Assembly (NCBI GenBank): GCA_019417145.1
Contig: DXVY01000018.1
Location: 1-16,472 of the forward strand
Reading direction: 5' to 3'
Source: Clostridiales bacterium
GTDB taxonomy: Bacteria; Bacillota; Clostridia; Oscillospirales; Acutalibacteraceae
Length of the DNA: 16,472 nucleotides
A program made the position numbers and the translations under genes. The notes under the pieces were generated by a model that saw only the letters and a program-made list of their open reading frames with translations, searched no databases and was not told where the DNA came from. Shown piece after piece: positions 7,874-15,300 of the stretch (positions are counted from its first letter, which is position 1; every line of letters starts with the position of its first letter).

Positions 7874-7905
7874 AAAAAAAGGAAGGGGCAACCCGCCTCC
7901 TCCTT
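7874..7905 (-). promoter_or_regulatory. Terminator-like attenuator in the pyrB leader
   Basis: On the minus strand an 11-pair stem (one mismatch, one G-T pair) with a GGGTT loop spans 7905-7879 and is followed by a T run down to 7874. It lies between the pyrB promoter and start codon, so it would stop transcription unless disrupted, which is the logic of an attenuator. The sequence GTCCGCC upstream (around 7940-7950) can pair with GGCGGGT in the left arm and loop, giving a possible antiterminator. I see no PyrR-binding consensus. An ORF starting at ATG 7935 or GTG 7959 reads through the hairpin and on past the pyrB start. Confidence 0.6.
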
Positions 7906-7974
7906 CGTGCAAACCATTTGTTCGATTGTGGGCATGGGGCGGACGGTGAACAGACCCACCAGCCCTTTCTCCCT

Positions 7975-8003
7975 ATTATAAACGCTTCCGCTCTCCTTGT
8001 AAA
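7975..8003 (-). promoter_or_regulatory. Sigma-A promoter of pyrB and the flavoprotein gene
   Basis: Read on the minus strand: TTTACA (8003-7998), an exact 17-base spacer and a perfect TATAAT (7980-7975). Transcription would start near 7968, leaving a leader of about 150 bases that holds the attenuator-like hairpin. Confidence 0.85.
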
Positions 8004-8014
8004 GAACCTGCGAC

Positions 8015-8042
8015 AAAAAACCCCGGTTTTTGCAAACCGGGG
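8015..8042 (-). terminator. Strong terminator at the end of the lipoprotein cluster
   Basis: On the minus strand a perfect 9-base stem CCCCGGTTT/AAACCGGGG (8042-8021) with a 4-base loop is followed by six Ts (8020-8015). It ends minus-strand transcription of the three lipoprotein genes, just before the pyrB promoter. Confidence 0.93.
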
Positions 8043-8150
8043 CCCAATTTTCCGGAAACGTTACGGGGGAAGAGGCGTCGTCCCCGTCGATTTCCCATCC
8101 GCCACGGCGGAAGACCGGACCATTGCAGCCGACCGCCGCGGTCCTGTCGG

Positions 8151-9104
8151 TCAGGACCAAAAGGATTCGGTTTCCTGAGCGGCTTGGGGATCCAGGCCAT
8201 CCGGCGGGAGAATCTCTATTTCCGCCCCCAAATCGGAGAAGGTCATTTGTAGGGTCATGGTATAGCTGGCCACCTGTCCCCCCGCGGTGGTTACCAGCTC
8301 GCTGACCGCCTTGGCCGAGCGCAGGTCTCCCTCCGGGTTTATGCCCGCCTCTAACTCCATGCTCACGATCTTATATTGGGAGCCGAAAATATCAGCGTAT
8401 TTTTCCTCCACCGAAGCGAGCTGGTCGCTGCTGAGCGAAAGGGTCAGAACCAGATTCCCATCCGTCGCCTCCTCGGCGGAAATATGCTCATAGCCGGCCT
8501 GGGCCGGGTCGATCAGCCCATAGCTGTAGGAGCGGATCAGCCGGGCCATCCGATCGGTGGCCGTCTGGTCCAGCGGCTGCTTTTGGGTCTGCCCGCCGTC
8601 GTTTCTATAGAGCGACTGGCCGTCGCTGTAATAGGAGAGCTGGGTCGAGGCGGCGCCCGTCTCGGTTTGGGTCCGGATGGACAGATGGAGACCGTCCCCA
8701 TGGGATACGGCCATACTGCCGGAAGTGGAGGTCGAAAAGGCGCCGCTGTCGTTTTCCACCGTAAAACCGCACCGAAGGGACCCCTCCTCCGCCTGGACAC
8801 GCAGACGCTCCACCGCCTGCTTATACAGGGAAAAATACTGTCCGTCGTCTGCGGCGGCTTCTCCCGACAGCCCGTCTGCCCCGGTCTGGGAAGACGGAAC
8901 GGAGGAAAGACCGGGCGGGGAAGAGGACGACGAGCCGGCAGGCTCGTCTCTTTGCCCGCAGCCGGCCGGCGCCAGAAGCAGGCTAGCTACCAGGCAGCCG
9001 GCCAGGGACAGGGATAGCCATCTTCTTTTCTTCCGGCCCATTGGAGCGTCCGGTGCAAAATTGTTTGAACCGGACCTTGCAGGACTGTTCATAGGGACTT
9101 TCAT
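8151..9104 (-). CDS. Lipoprotein, third member of a tandem paralogous set
   Basis: The 317-residue product has a long, basic N-terminus (GRKKRRW at 23-29), a hydrophobic core and a lipobox LAPAGC with Cys49 as the lipid anchor. A Ser/Pro-rich spacer follows, then a 220-residue domain related to the two lipoproteins encoded upstream: shared marks are an EEGSL strand start, YYSDGQSLYRN (compare LYSDGKTIYSS) and a C-terminal FSDLGAEIEILPPDGLD (compare YSDVGGDFTITPPDSID). I take the ATG at 9104 because AAAGGAG lies 10 bases before it, overlapping the upstream stop; Met22 lacks a ribosome site. The fold may be of the LppX/LprG-like or DUF6612 kind, which is a guess from overall pattern. No function can be assigned. 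The gene is last in its operon. Confidence 0.85.
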   Translation of the reverse strand: MKVPMNSPARSGSNNFAPDAPMGRKKRRWLSLSLAGCLVASLLLAPAGCGQRDEPAGSSSSSPPGLSSVPSSQTGADGLSGEAAADDGQYFSLYKQAVERLRVQAEEGSLRCGFTVENDSGAFSTSTSGSMAVSHGDGLHLSIRTQTETGAASTQLSYYSDGQSLYRNDGGQTQKQPLDQTATDRMARLIRSYSYGLIDPAQAGYEHISAEEATDGNLVLTLSLSSDQLASVEEKYADIFGSQYKIVSMELEAGINPEGDLRSAKAVSELVTTAGGQVASYTMTLQMTFSDLGAEIEILPPDGLDPQAAQETESFWS

Positions 9105-9119
9105 AGAATCGGCGCTCCT

Positions 9120-9971
9120 TTACGCCTCGCCGAAAATGGATTCGGTTTCCACGGCGTTTTCCATATCAATGCTGTCCGGAGGGGTAATGGTGAAATCGCC
9201 GCCCACATCCGAATAGGATGTGCTGTAACGCACGCCGACGTTTATCTCCTGGCCGTTCTGGGTCATATCCAGGTCGGCATCCGCCTCCACAGAGGTCAAC
9301 ATGCCGGTCTGGTCCAGCTTGGCCGTTAAGGTCATGGTGTTGATCTGATATTCCGCCTGGGCCATGTCCGTCACGCCGTCCAGCAGGCCGCTCACATCGG
9401 ACAGGCTGGCGGGGTCCAGCGTCAGGGTCACGGTATAACCGCCTTCAGCTTCCTCCGTTACCGTCTGCTCCAGCACCGAAGCGTTCTCCAGATTGGCGGC
9501 GGTGCCCGCCTGGCCGAAAATCCGCTCCTCCAGCTGTGCCGTGGTCGCTTGGTCCAGGGTCTGCTTGACCGTCTGTCCCATGGCGCTGCTGTAAATGGTT
9601 TTGCCGTCGCTGTACAGGGCGCTTTGGATCACCGTATCAGAGCTTCCCATGGTCATATCGGTGGTCATAGAAATTTGCAGCCCGTCTTTCCAGGACATGA
9701 CCATGTCTCCGCTTATGCCCATGTTTTGGGTGACGCCGGCCGAGGTAAAGGCCACGTTGGAGGTATATTGGTATTTCAGCGATCCCTCCCGCATGGCCGC
9801 GTCGATTTTTTCCGCGCCCGCCTTGTATAAGGCCATGCCGTCCTGGGCGGCGGAGGACGGGGCGGATATGGCCGACGAGGCGTCGACTCCCCCGTTATCC
9901 GTTTTATCGCTGCAGGCCGCCGGGAAAATGAGTAAAACGGCCGCCAGCAAGGCAATGCAGAGCTTTTTCAT
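9120..9971 (-). CDS. Lipoprotein, second member of a tandem paralogous set
   Basis: The product begins MKKLCIALLAAVLLIFPAAC, a textbook lipoprotein signal peptide with Cys20 as anchor (283 residues from this start). An alternative ATG two codons upstream at 9977 is possible, but AAGGA is only 3 bases from it and 9 bases from the chosen one. After a Ser/Ala-rich spacer comes a beta-rich domain with ALYKAGAEKIDAAMREGSLKY, ALYSDGKTIYSSAMGQTVKQ, EEAEGGYTVTLTLDP and a final YSDVGGDFTITPPDSIDMENA. These blocks recur in order in the flanking lipoproteins. It is followed after 15 bases by the third paralog. Function is unknown; a surface lipid- or ligand-carrying role would fit a beta-rich lipoprotein but is not shown by any motif. 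Confidence 0.86.
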   Translation of the reverse strand: MKKLCIALLAAVLLIFPAACSDKTDNGGVDASSAISAPSSAAQDGMALYKAGAEKIDAAMREGSLKYQYTSNVAFTSAGVTQNMGISGDMVMSWKDGLQISMTTDMTMGSSDTVIQSALYSDGKTIYSSAMGQTVKQTLDQATTAQLEERIFGQAGTAANLENASVLEQTVTEEAEGGYTVTLTLDPASLSDVSGLLDGVTDMAQAEYQINTMTLTAKLDQTGMLTSVEADADLDMTQNGQEINVGVRYSTSYSDVGGDFTITPPDSIDMENAVETESIFGEA

Positions 9972-10001
9972 GTTCATCTTTCCTTACTGATTCTTAAAAA
10001 C

Positions 10002-10030
10002 AGTATATCCTATAGGTTTACTGAATACAA
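10002..10030 (-). promoter_or_regulatory. Possible internal promoter before the second lipoprotein gene
   Basis: On the minus strand TTGTAT (10030-10025), a 17-base spacer and TATACT (10007-10002) fit a sigma-A promoter; the -10 is good and the -35 moderate. A near-palindrome CAGTA...CCTATAGG...TACTG (10001-10023) covers the -10 and spacer and could be an operator. Confidence 0.4.
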
Positions 10031-10037
10031 GTGGCGG

Positions 10038-10874
10038 CTATTCGCTGGCGGTCGTCTCCTCGTCCAGAGGTAGGGCGTTGCCTAGGTCCATCTCCTCCGG
10101 CGGCGTCAGCACAAAATCCCCGTTGATGTTGCTGTAGTCGGTATCCATATGCATGGTCACGTCGGCCGCTTGTCCGTCCAAGGTCAGGCGCATTTCTATG
10201 TCGTAGCTTTGGCTTTGGATCAGTCCGTCGCCGCCGATTCGGACGTTCAGGGTCAGGCTCTGCACCTCGGGGTCAGCGCCGCCGATCTGGTCGGTCAGGT
10301 CGGGAAAGAGCTGGTCGATAGCCTCGGCCTGGGACGGGTCAAAAACCAGACTGACCGTATATCCTCCCTCCGCCAGCGCCTGCGCGGAGGAGGCGGCCGG
10401 CGGGACCGTGGCGGGATCATAGACCGCAATCAGGTTTTCTTCCCGAATGGCGGCTTTATCCTCCTCGCTTACCGCCCTTTGATAGGTTCCTCCCTGCCGG
10501 TATAAATACAGGGTATCCCCATCCAGAAAGGCGCTTTGGAGGGCGGTGCCGCTGGAGGAGCTGGTTTCCTGCCGGATATACAAACTGCAGGGATCGCCCA
10601 TGTAGGCGTCGGTCCGGGAGGACATATAAATGGTAAAGGACTCCCCGCTGGTTCGAATATCCAGGCTGCCTTCGGTCTGGCTTGTAAAGCTGCCCTCCTC
10701 CAGAGCCGCGCGCATTTCCCTTGTCGCCTTTGCATAGGCCTCGGCCGGGTCGGGCAGGGGAGAAGTGGTTCCGCTTTCCACGCCGCTGGACGACGGGGTT
10801 TCCCCCCTGTTGGCGCAGCCGGTGGGGACAAGGAATAGCACCATGGCCAGCGCCACTGTAAGCATCTTTTTCAT
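10038..10874 (-). CDS. Lipoprotein, first member of a tandem paralogous set
   Basis: A 278-residue lipoprotein with signal MKKMLTVALAMVLFLVPTGC (anchor Cys20) and a Ser/Thr/Pro spacer. Its domain repeats the blocks of the two genes downstream: EMRAALEEGSF, AFLDGDTLYLYRQ, LAEGGYTVSLVFDPSQ and YSNINGDFVLTPPEEMDLGNA. AAGGAG stands 10 bases before the ATG and a near-consensus sigma-A promoter about 45 bases further up, so this is the first gene of the cluster. The gap to the next paralog is about 65 bases with no terminator. The three genes probably arose by duplication and have diverged widely. I recognise no enzyme motif or named family with confidence. Confidence 0.86.
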   Translation of the reverse strand: MKKMLTVALAMVLFLVPTGCANRGETPSSSGVESGTTSPLPDPAEAYAKATREMRAALEEGSFTSQTEGSLDIRTSGESFTIYMSSRTDAYMGDPCSLYIRQETSSSSGTALQSAFLDGDTLYLYRQGGTYQRAVSEEDKAAIREENLIAVYDPATVPPAASSAQALAEGGYTVSLVFDPSQAEAIDQLFPDLTDQIGGADPEVQSLTLNVRIGGDGLIQSQSYDIEMRLTLDGQAADVTMHMDTDYSNINGDFVLTPPEEMDLGNALPLDEETTASE

Positions 10875-10919
10875 TGCATAAAAACTCCTTTGTGGAATTG
10901 GGCGGGATGCATATCTAAT

Positions 10920-10948
10920 AGTATAGCCGGGCGGCCGTCGGATGACAA
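10920..10948 (-). promoter_or_regulatory. Sigma-A promoter of the lipoprotein cluster
   Basis: On the minus strand TTGTCA (10948-10943), an exact 17-base spacer and TATACT (10925-10920) lie about 45 bases before the first lipoprotein start codon. Each hexamer is 5/6 to consensus. Confidence 0.8.
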
Positions 10949-11051
10949 CCCTTTTGACCGGGATAATTTATGGTCATAAAAACGTCAGGCAAAATCGGCC
11001 TTCACCCCTCTGTTGAGGACGGACGTATTCTGGCCTTCTTTTCCCATGTAT

Positions 11052-11080
11052 TTTTTAGGCGGGGATCGCCAGGCTATAAA
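11052..11080 (+). promoter_or_regulatory. Weak candidate promoter for the small lipoprotein
   Basis: TTTTTA (11052-11057), 17 bases, then TATAAA (11075-11080), about 30 bases before the start codon. The -10 is good, the -35 poor. A GGCG/CGCC inverted repeat lies within the spacer. Confidence 0.3.
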
Positions 11081-11111
11081 GGAATAGCGATGATTGAAAC
11101 GGAGGATGCAA

Positions 11112-11309
11112 ATGAAAAAGCTGGGAATGTATCTGCTGGTCAGCGCGCTCTGCCTGGCCGCCGCAGGGTTGGTTGGTGGATGTGCGCAGGAGGATACGGG
11201 CGCAAAGGCGCGGCAGGTGTGCGCCGGCACGGCGCCGTCAGCCCTTACGGCGCGGGCGTATCCGCTTGCGGACGCTGGTGCAAAGGGGCCGTTATTTTCT
11301 GGAATATAG
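11112..11309 (+). CDS. Small lipoprotein of 65 residues, unknown function
   Basis: The ATG at 11112 has an ideal ribosome site, GGAGG at 11101-11105 with 6 bases of spacing; the longer in-frame start at 11094 lacks one. The product opens MKKLGMYLLVSALCLAAAGL and ends its signal in VGGC, a lipobox with Cys22 as the anchor. The remaining 40 or so residues have no recognised domain and read as low-complexity Ala/Gly-rich sequence with one more Cys. It is transcribed away from the lipoprotein cluster and closed by a terminator 19 bases after its stop. It could be a true short envelope protein, or the 5' remnant of a longer lipoprotein gene that lost its end. Confidence 0.6.
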   Translation: MKKLGMYLLVSALCLAAAGLVGGCAQEDTGAKARQVCAGTAPSALTARAYPLADAGAKGPLFSGI

Positions 11310-11327
11310 CCTTCCCGTATGGAACGG

Positions 11328-11358
11328 AAAAGCGCCCGGCTCAAAGCCGGGCGCTTTT
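11328..11358. terminator. Bidirectional terminator between convergent units
   Basis: Perfect 13-base arms AAAAGCGCCCGGC (11328-11340) and GCCGGGCGCTTTT (11346-11358) with a TCAAA loop. The A and T ends let it serve the small lipoprotein gene on the plus strand and the cohesin/dockerin gene on the minus strand. Confidence 0.92.
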
Positions 11359-11372
11359 AACAGATGGGTCGC

Positions 11373-12302
11373 CTATCCCTCACGGGCAAGTATTTTGCAT
11401 ATTTCCATCACGTCGGCAATGGTGATCTCCTCATCGGCATCCAGGTCTCCACGAACGACTTCGTCGTCCGTGGGGTCGGTCCCCGCCGCCTCTCTGGCCA
11501 TGACCTTGCAGGCCTCCATCACGTCGGCGATGGTCACCTCTCCGTCCTTATCCAGATCCCCGGGGAGGTAGACCGTGATCCGGGCCTCGGCCGCCAGGTC
11601 GGTGCCGGCCACTGTGCCGGACAGGGTAAACGTGCCAGGCGCCGCGTATTGGTCGGGATCCACCGCCTCCCATTGGACCGGTAGGACGCCGGTTTGGCCG
11701 TTTTTATATTCCACCCCTATTTCGGTCGGCAGGACGGGCGCGTGTCCGCAGGGGGTGAAAAGGGTGGCCGGCAATACCTTTGTGATTTCCCCCTCCGGTT
11801 GCCCGCCGCTGAGCGCAAGGGAAAGGCTGCCGCCGTCGGCCCTGGACACCAGCGTGCCCGACCGGTCGGCTGTTTTGCCGTCGTGGGCGGCCAGAGCGGT
11901 GGACGAAGCGTCGGTATTCTGTACGGTAAAGGTCAGCGTGCACAGGGCAACCTGACCGCTTTGGGAAACGGCCGCCTCCGGGCTCTGGTCGTAGGCCAGC
12001 AGCCGCAGCTCGCCGGAAGGGAGAATAGCCGCTTCCGCAAACCATTCCTCGGGTGTGTCGTATGCCGCGTCGTCGAAACGCAAAATGTCGGCGTCAAAGG
12101 TAAGATCCAGCTGTACGCCGTGGATTTCCTTTTGAGCGTCTAGCCCCACCGCGATCTCCACCTTTTGACCGGGAGCGTAAACCTCCTCGTCCGCTGAGAG
12201 CTGTATATTGGCGCCCGCTGCAAAGGTCCTGCCGGTGAGCAGGGAGAAGGCGGCGACGACCAGGACGCATCCTGTAAGCGCCAGGCTGCATAATTTTTTC
12301 AT
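11373..12302 (-). CDS. Secreted cohesin - Big_4 - type I dockerin protein
   Basis: The 309-residue product has a signal peptide (about 1-29, AxA-like end TFAAGA, no lipobox) and three parts. Residues about 31-160 resemble a cohesin domain (VYAPGQKVEIAVGLDA, VQLDLTFDADILRF). Residues about 170-245 are a Big_4 Ig-like module (VLPTEIGVEYKNGQ, AAPGTFTLSGTVAG). Residues 247-309 are a type I dockerin with two calcium-loop repeats: D249-D251-D253-D260 in GDLDKDGEVTIADV and D286-D288-D290-D297 in GDLDADEEITIADV, the second with Glu instead of Gly. Dockerins bind cohesins of scaffold proteins, so it likely takes part in a cell-surface or secreted complex; with a domain at each end it could be an adaptor. 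AAAGGAGG is 9 bases before the ATG, and the gene follows the GH172 ORF by 15 bases. Confidence 0.88.
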   Translation of the reverse strand: MKKLCSLALTGCVLVVAAFSLLTGRTFAAGANIQLSADEEVYAPGQKVEIAVGLDAQKEIHGVQLDLTFDADILRFDDAAYDTPEEWFAEAAILPSGELRLLAYDQSPEAAVSQSGQVALCTLTFTVQNTDASSTALAAHDGKTADRSGTLVSRADGGSLSLALSGGQPEGEITKVLPATLFTPCGHAPVLPTEIGVEYKNGQTGVLPVQWEAVDPDQYAAPGTFTLSGTVAGTDLAAEARITVYLPGDLDKDGEVTIADVMEACKVMAREAAGTDPTDDEVVRGDLDADEEITIADVMEICKILAREG

Positions 12303-12317
12303 GGCGGTATTCCTCCT

Positions 12318-15300
12318 TTACCCTTGGCCGCCGACCTTGGTCAGCTCCAGCCAGTCTATGCCGAACAGGTAGCCCCGGGACGCTTCGTTCTTGCCCGTAC
12401 AGGCGATAGTTAAGGTGTGCGTGCCGGCCGTTAGGTCATGGGCGCCAAGCGACTGTTCCAGATGTCGGGTGCCGTCCGCATGGTAGGTATCCACTGGTTC
12501 CCCGATAGGCTGGCCGTCCAGCGACAGCTGAAAAATGCCGAAGTCGTTGGCCATGGTTAGGGCCGCCGCCAGCGCATAGCGGCCGTCCTCCGGAACCGTA
12601 AAGCGCAGTTCGATTTGGTCCGCCGGCTTCTGAAGACGGGAGATCAGATGGCAGTTCTGGCTCCATTCGTCTTTATTGGATAACCAGAAAAGGTTTTGGA
12701 CAAAGGGACGCGATCCCTCCGGGAAGGAGGCGACCTCCAGCTCCTCTCCCTCGAAGAACCATTTCCCGTCCGCGTGGTCGGAGGGGGTGTACTCCTGGAA
12801 GGAAAGGGTATCCAGGGCATAGACATATCCGCGGGAGCCGGGGGCCTTGTCCACCATCTCCACCTTGAACTCGTGTTCACCGGCGGTCAGATGTATCCTG
12901 CCGATGACCGTTTCGGTGAGAAGCAGGCCGCCGTCGTACAGCTCGATGGGATTGCCCATACGCTTTCCGTCGATGGAGTGTTGGGCGGTTCCGAAATCAT
13001 TGGCGCGGGTGAAGCCGCCGGTGACGATGTAATCCCCCTCTTTGGGCACCTGGAAACGCAGGGTCATAAAATCTCCCTGCTTTTGCGAGAACATGAGCTT
13101 GTGGGCCCTGCCGCTGCAAAGGTCTCCCATATCCTGGGTGTAGATATCCAAGCCCTCGGTTTGATCGACGATTTCCAGCGCCTCGCCTTCATAGAAGACA
13201 TAGATGGGGGCCGTGCCGTCGTATTCCTTAATACGCAGGTAGTCCAGACCGCAGAAATAGCCGGTGGAGGCGCCGTTCTTGCCGGTGACGCGGATGGTGA
13301 ATTCGTGTAATCCGGCCGTCATATGCACAGCGCCCAAGGACAGATCGTCGGTCAGGATGACAGAGGGATTGTACAAATCGATGGGCGCGCCCAGGGGTTG
13401 TCCGTCGACCAGGTGTTGGACGACGCCGAAGTCAGGCGCCTTGCTGTAGCGGGCGGAGAGGAGATAGTCTCCCTCCTTTTCCACGTTGATCCAGCATTTC
13501 ACATAGGCGTCGCTTCCCTCGGCCTTAAAGATCAGCTGGTGGTTGTTGCTCCACTGGCCGGCGAAGGAGAAGTCGCTCATCTCCTGGGTCTCGGCCTTCA
13601 TCATGCCGGTGGATTCGATGATCTTCAGATCCTCGCCCTCGTAGAAGTCGGCGGCGGCCGGGTAGGGATCTTCATAATACGATGTGCGCTCTTCCAGGGA
13701 AACCGGACCGTAGGGGTCCACGCCGTCCTTGGAAAGGTACCAGAAATCGGTAAAGACCCAGTTGGCATAGTGATCCCGGTGGTATTTTTCCAGATTGGCC
13801 TCAAAGGAGGTTGTAAAGGGAACGTTGTCGATGATCTGGATACGGTTGTTCAGTCGGTTGCCGATGCCCCACATGCCGCCGTTGGTAAAGGGTTGGCTGT
13901 GATAGGCTTTGGAGTAGGGATTCCAGGTGCCCCAGGAATAGAGGAAATAGTCCTCGCAGCCGGTGCCGAACCAGGAGGGGAATTTTTCGCCGTCCACGAA
14001 GAACTTTTCATCGCCTTCGCCCCACCACCAGTCGGAATGGCCTTCAGGGTCGCCTACCCCCAGCTCCTTGTACACATGTAGAGAGGTGCCCACATATCGT
14101 CCGGTTCCGGTCGTGGTGAGGAAGGGGGTGTCCGGCCAGCGATCGGTCCGCTCCGGGTCCTTGGCCCGCACCCACTTGGCGTGGAAGCGCAGCATGTGGG
14201 CCGCGTCCTCTGCCGGCAGGGACTCGGTGGTCAGGGAATAGGTGATGGAATAATCTGTATCGCCGTCATTGCCGACCATGATTTTAGCCCCGTTTTCAAA
14301 GGGCATGTACCAATTGGCGTAGAGTCGACCGTCCTCCTTTACGCCCAAGGTATAGGATTCATAGGGGTTCAGCCCGGTCGCGCTGCCGAAAAAGCCGCCT
14401 AACGTGGACCAGACCGACGGGTTCTCCTCGCCGTCCCAATAGGCCGAAAGGGTCATCTCGCTCAGGGCTTTCCAGTCGGCGGCCACGCCGTCGCTGCCTA
14501 TGGGCGGCAGGTCAAGCAGCTGGATCTGCAGGCCGGTAACGGCGCCGGACCCCGCCGCGTCCAGCAGGTCCACGCTACCGCCCGCCGGTACGGTGACCGT
14601 TTTCTCCACGGTCTCGGCCTGTTCGTCTGCCTTGGGAAGGTCGGCCATATCCCCCGCGAACAGGTCGTTTACCTCCCGTATGGCCTGCTGCTGCGCAGGC
14701 GTCAGGGGCAGGGCGAAGGGCTCAACCTGGGTATCCTCGGGGAAGGCGATATAGTGCAGCTCATAATACATGCCCCAGTCGTCGTAGGCGATGACCTTGC
14801 AGGACTCGTTGAAGGTTACGGGGATAAAGCAGTTGCGTCCCCGGTTTTCAATATAGCAAAGTTCGGGCTGGTTATAGGGGAATTCGCCGGTGCCGAAGTA
14901 GTCCCGGAAGGCCATATCCCCCGCCGGCGTCTGTTGCCCGTCTATAAAGATCCGCACATGACCGGAATTAGCGGTGCCGGTGGACAGATGCACCAGCGCG
15001 CCCGGCCCCTTTATGTCGGCAAAGACCCAGCCTCCGTCCTCGGTGCGGGGCAGGTCGCTCAGGCCCGAATCGTCGTTGTTGTCCCAGCTTTCGTATTGGC
15101 CGGTCTCCTCGTTATAGCGGGAGGATTTGTTGTAGGAAGAGGCCTCAAAAGACCTTTCCCCCTCCTCAGCAGGCAGGGCCAGGGCCTCCAGGTTGGCCCG
15201 GGCCTGCCCTTGGGTGACGCCCGCCTTTTTCAGGGCGCTTTCCGCCAGGCGCTGGGCCCGCAGGGGAGAGGTGGCCAGCACCCGGGCGCTCTCCTCCCCG

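Noticed and set aside
7603..7935. Leader frame upstream of and overlapping pyrB taken as a protein gene
   Set aside because: Most of it overlaps pyrB out of frame and its translation there looks like a shadow; it is kept only as a possible leader peptide in the attenuation finding.
7821..7974. PyrR-binding antiterminator in the pyrB leader
   Set aside because: I could not find the conserved PyrR loop sequence (ARUCCNGNGAGGYU type) in the leader.
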